Of a stretch of DNA of 27,544 bases, positions 25,579 through 27,544 are shown piece after piece. The notes under the pieces are model-generated. The model saw only the letters and a list, made by a program, of their open reading frames with translations, had not been told where the DNA came from and did not search any database. The DNA lies in NCBI GenBank assembly GCA_039818825.1, contig JBCBTD010000054.1:1-27544 (forward strand). Direction: 5' to 3'. Made by a program: the position numbers and the translations under genes. The DNA comes from JBCBTD01 sp039818825 (GTDB lineage: Bacteria > Pseudomonadota > Alphaproteobacteria > Geminicoccales > Geminicoccaceae). Every line of letters starts with the position of its first letter. Position 1 is the first letter of the stretch.

Positions 25579-27544
25579 GTTTCGATCCACGCCTCCACGC
25601 GGGAGGCGACTGCTGACGCTGACCTGATGTCAACAACACTCAGGGTTTCGATCCACGCCTCCACGCGGGAGGCGACGTCGCGCCGAGCAGCATCTGAGGA
25701 CCCGCCATGGTTTCGATCCACGCCTCCACGCGGGAGGCGACTATTGCGGTTGGATCGCCTCGACGCCGATGCCGTGGTTTCGATCCACGCCTCCACGCGG
25801 GAGGCGACTCGGCCACACGGCGCTGCCGGCACGTTTGACATGGTTTCGATCCACGCCTCCACGCGGGAGGCGACACGTCGCCGGCGATGTAGAGGCCGGG
25901 ACCTGAGGCGTTTCGATCCACGCCTCCACGCGGGAGGCGACGCGATGGCGACGCCCTGGATCGCGTGAGTCACCTGTTTCGATCCACGCCTCCACGCGGG
26001 AGGCGACGGCGGCGCTCGCTGTAGTCCGGAGCCCAGTCGATGTTTCGATCCACGCCTCCACGCGGGAGGCGACGGTTTCGTCGCGTGGCGGTGCCTATCG
26101 CCTCGGTGTTTCGATCCACGCCTCCACGCGGGAGGCGACAGGACGAGGTCATCAGCTCGATCCGAGTGTCACGTTTCGATCCACGCCTCCACGCGGGAGG
26201 CGACGGGTTCGGTGGTGGCCCTGCACACGGCTCGCAATGTTTCGATCCACGCCTCCACGCGGGAGGCGACTCGGCGGCTCTTCCATTACATCAACCCTCT
26301 CAATGTTTCGATCCACGCCTCCACGCGGGAGGCGACCCCAGTCGGGCAGCATTTCCGCGGTGGTGGTGGGGTTTCGATCCACGCCTCCACGCGGGAGGCG
26401 ACCTTCCTGTGTGCTCTGCATCCCATTGTTCTCATGGTTTCGATCCACGCCTCCACGCGGGAGGCGACTGACGGCCCGACGCAGGCGTCAATGTCCTTTC
26501 GCCGGTTTCGATCCACGCCTCCACGCGGGAGGCGACTCGAGTTTGCGAATCAGGCTTGACGGTTGGATGTGTTTCGATCCACGCCTCCACGCGGGAGGCG
26601 ACCCGGCGGTTGTAAGCGTAACCAACCCTCATGGGTCGTTTCGATCCACGCCTCCACGCGGGAGGCGACCGACCACCAGCCGCGGGCCTCCTCTTCGCTG
26701 GAGTTTCGATCCACGCCTCCACGCGGGAGGCGACCTTGGCGCCGAACGGGGAAAGCCCGATGATCATTGTTTCGATCCACGCCTCCACGCGGGAGGCGAC
26801 GGGGAATATCGAGCATCCATAGCCTTCGTGGGTTGTTTCGATCCACGCCTCCACGCGGGAGGCGACGACGGGTCGGACGCCAAGGCGGTGCGGCTATGAC
26901 CGTTTCGATCCACGCCTCCACGCGGGAGGCGACGCTTCCTTGATTGGTTTCGAAAGCTTGTCGTGACTGTTTCGATCCACGCCTCCACGCGGGAGGCGAC
27001 TCCGCTGAAAAACCCTTGATTACCCCCCGATTGTGTTTCGATCCACGCCTCCACGCGGGAGGCGACGTGGTGTCGGTCCTTTCGACAACACTGCAGACGC
27101 GGTTTCGATCCACGCCTCCACGCGGGAGGCGACCCTTGGTGGCAGTAGTTGTCCGCGGCGCCGAATCCGTTTCGATCCACGCCTCCACGCGGGAGGCGAC
27201 GCGTGGAGCTTGCCGAGGAAGTCGCGGGCGACGGTGTTTCGATCCACGCCTCCACGCGGGAGGCGACGCGCGCCGGATGCCGAGGGCGGCGGCCATGCCG
27301 AGGTTTCGATCCACGCCTCCACGCGGGAGGCGACCGCCAACGAAGCGGCTCGCCGAGTGCCCGTTCGTTGTTTCGATCCACGCCTCCACGCGGGAGGCGA
27401 CCCGGCGCGCATCTCGGTGCCGTCTTCGTCGTCTGGTTTCGATCCACGCCTCCACGCGGGAGGCGACGCGCCTCCATGATCCGCCCGAGTATGTCCTGGG
27501 GTTTCGATCCACGCCTCCACGCGGGAGGCGACCGGCCGGAGAGG

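Larger units (their letters stand above)
24986..27532 (-). CRISPR. CRISPR array, type I-C-like, 39 repeats, continues past the window
   Basis: There are 39 repeats of 32 bp: one degenerate at the left and 38 that appear identical, starting at 25051 and ending with 27501-27532. The 38 complete spacers are 33-36 bp, mostly 34 or 35, and all differ by eye. On the minus strand the repeat is GT, stem CGCCTCC, loop CGCGT, stem GGAGGCG, and then the 11-base TGGATCGAAAC. This layout matches type I-C repeats, where Cas5 cuts at the stem base and leaves an 11-nt handle. The degenerate unit on the left and the GAAAC orientation place the leader to the right of 27544. No cas gene is in the window. The last 12 bases begin another spacer. 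Confidence 0.98.

Noticed and set aside
26944..26955. GGTTTCGAAAG inside a spacer resembling the start of a repeat
   Set aside because: Only six to seven bases agree and the spacer has normal length, so this is chance.
24754..27520. Many long open frames on both strands across 25-27.5 kb with repeating peptides such as SIHASTREAT, RSTPPRGRR, VEAWIET and LPRGGVDRN
   Set aside because: They are translations of the CRISPR repeat in its six frames; spacing of peptides follows the repeat period and there is no codon bias or start signal.

Overview
The window is GC-rich. It carries an alphaproteobacterial SOS mutasome (imuA-imuB-dnaE2) whose upstream operator has the GTTC-N7-GTTC form typical of Alphaproteobacteria, plus a tadZABCDEFG pilus operon. 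I infer an alphaproteobacterium; Rhodospirillales or a related order is plausible, but no rRNA or other taxonomic marker is present.

Layout. Positions 1-7857 hold the distal part of a Tad (tight adherence, type IVc) pilus operon on the plus strand: tadZ (5' end cut off by the window), tadA, tadB, tadC, tadD, tadE, tadF and tadG. Most junctions are start/stop overlaps or gaps of a few bases. Flp pilin, prepilin peptidase, RcpA/CpaC secretin and CpaB are not in the window and should lie to the left. Positions 7858-10571 hold a SAM methyltransferase overlapping a secreted cupin gene, a loose stretch with one possible small membrane protein, and an isochorismatase-family amidohydrolase. Positions 10904-16642 (minus strand) are dnaE2, imuB and imuA, read leftward from a divergent promoter region with one perfect and one near-perfect LexA site. 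A DUF2332 gene is read rightward from the same region. Positions 17903-18828 contain decayed or frameshifted genes (an AraC-type regulator remnant and a small membrane protein).

Positions 18829-18916 encode tRNA-Ser(GGA) with its CCA end. Immediately downstream comes a P4-type tyrosine integrase and a short mobile-element module: an unidentified gene broken at a poly-C tract, a small AlpA/excisionase-like DNA-binding protein, a primase-polymerase broken by one base, a DUF3987/YfjI-type protein, and a Cys/His-motif protein whose reading frame contains five CTAGCAC copies. This is a genomic island built on the tRNA gene, resembling phage-satellite or integrative elements. Its right end is not visible.

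Positions 24986-27532 and beyond are a CRISPR array of 39 repeats (32 bp) with 38 complete spacers of 33-36 bp. Repeat length, stem-loop and GAAAC end match the type I-C class. The degenerate last repeat is on the left, so the array is transcribed on the minus strand from a leader, presumably with cas genes, beyond the right edge. One spacer reads as the conserved N-terminal motif of a DnaB replicative helicase, which suggests phage immunity. The array starts 5 bp after the last open frame of the island, so the CRISPR locus either is island cargo or abuts it. I found no wholly new system. The best leads are the island/CRISPR junction, the CTAGCAC iterons next to replication genes, the paired LexA sites and the EF-hand-like loops in TadE.
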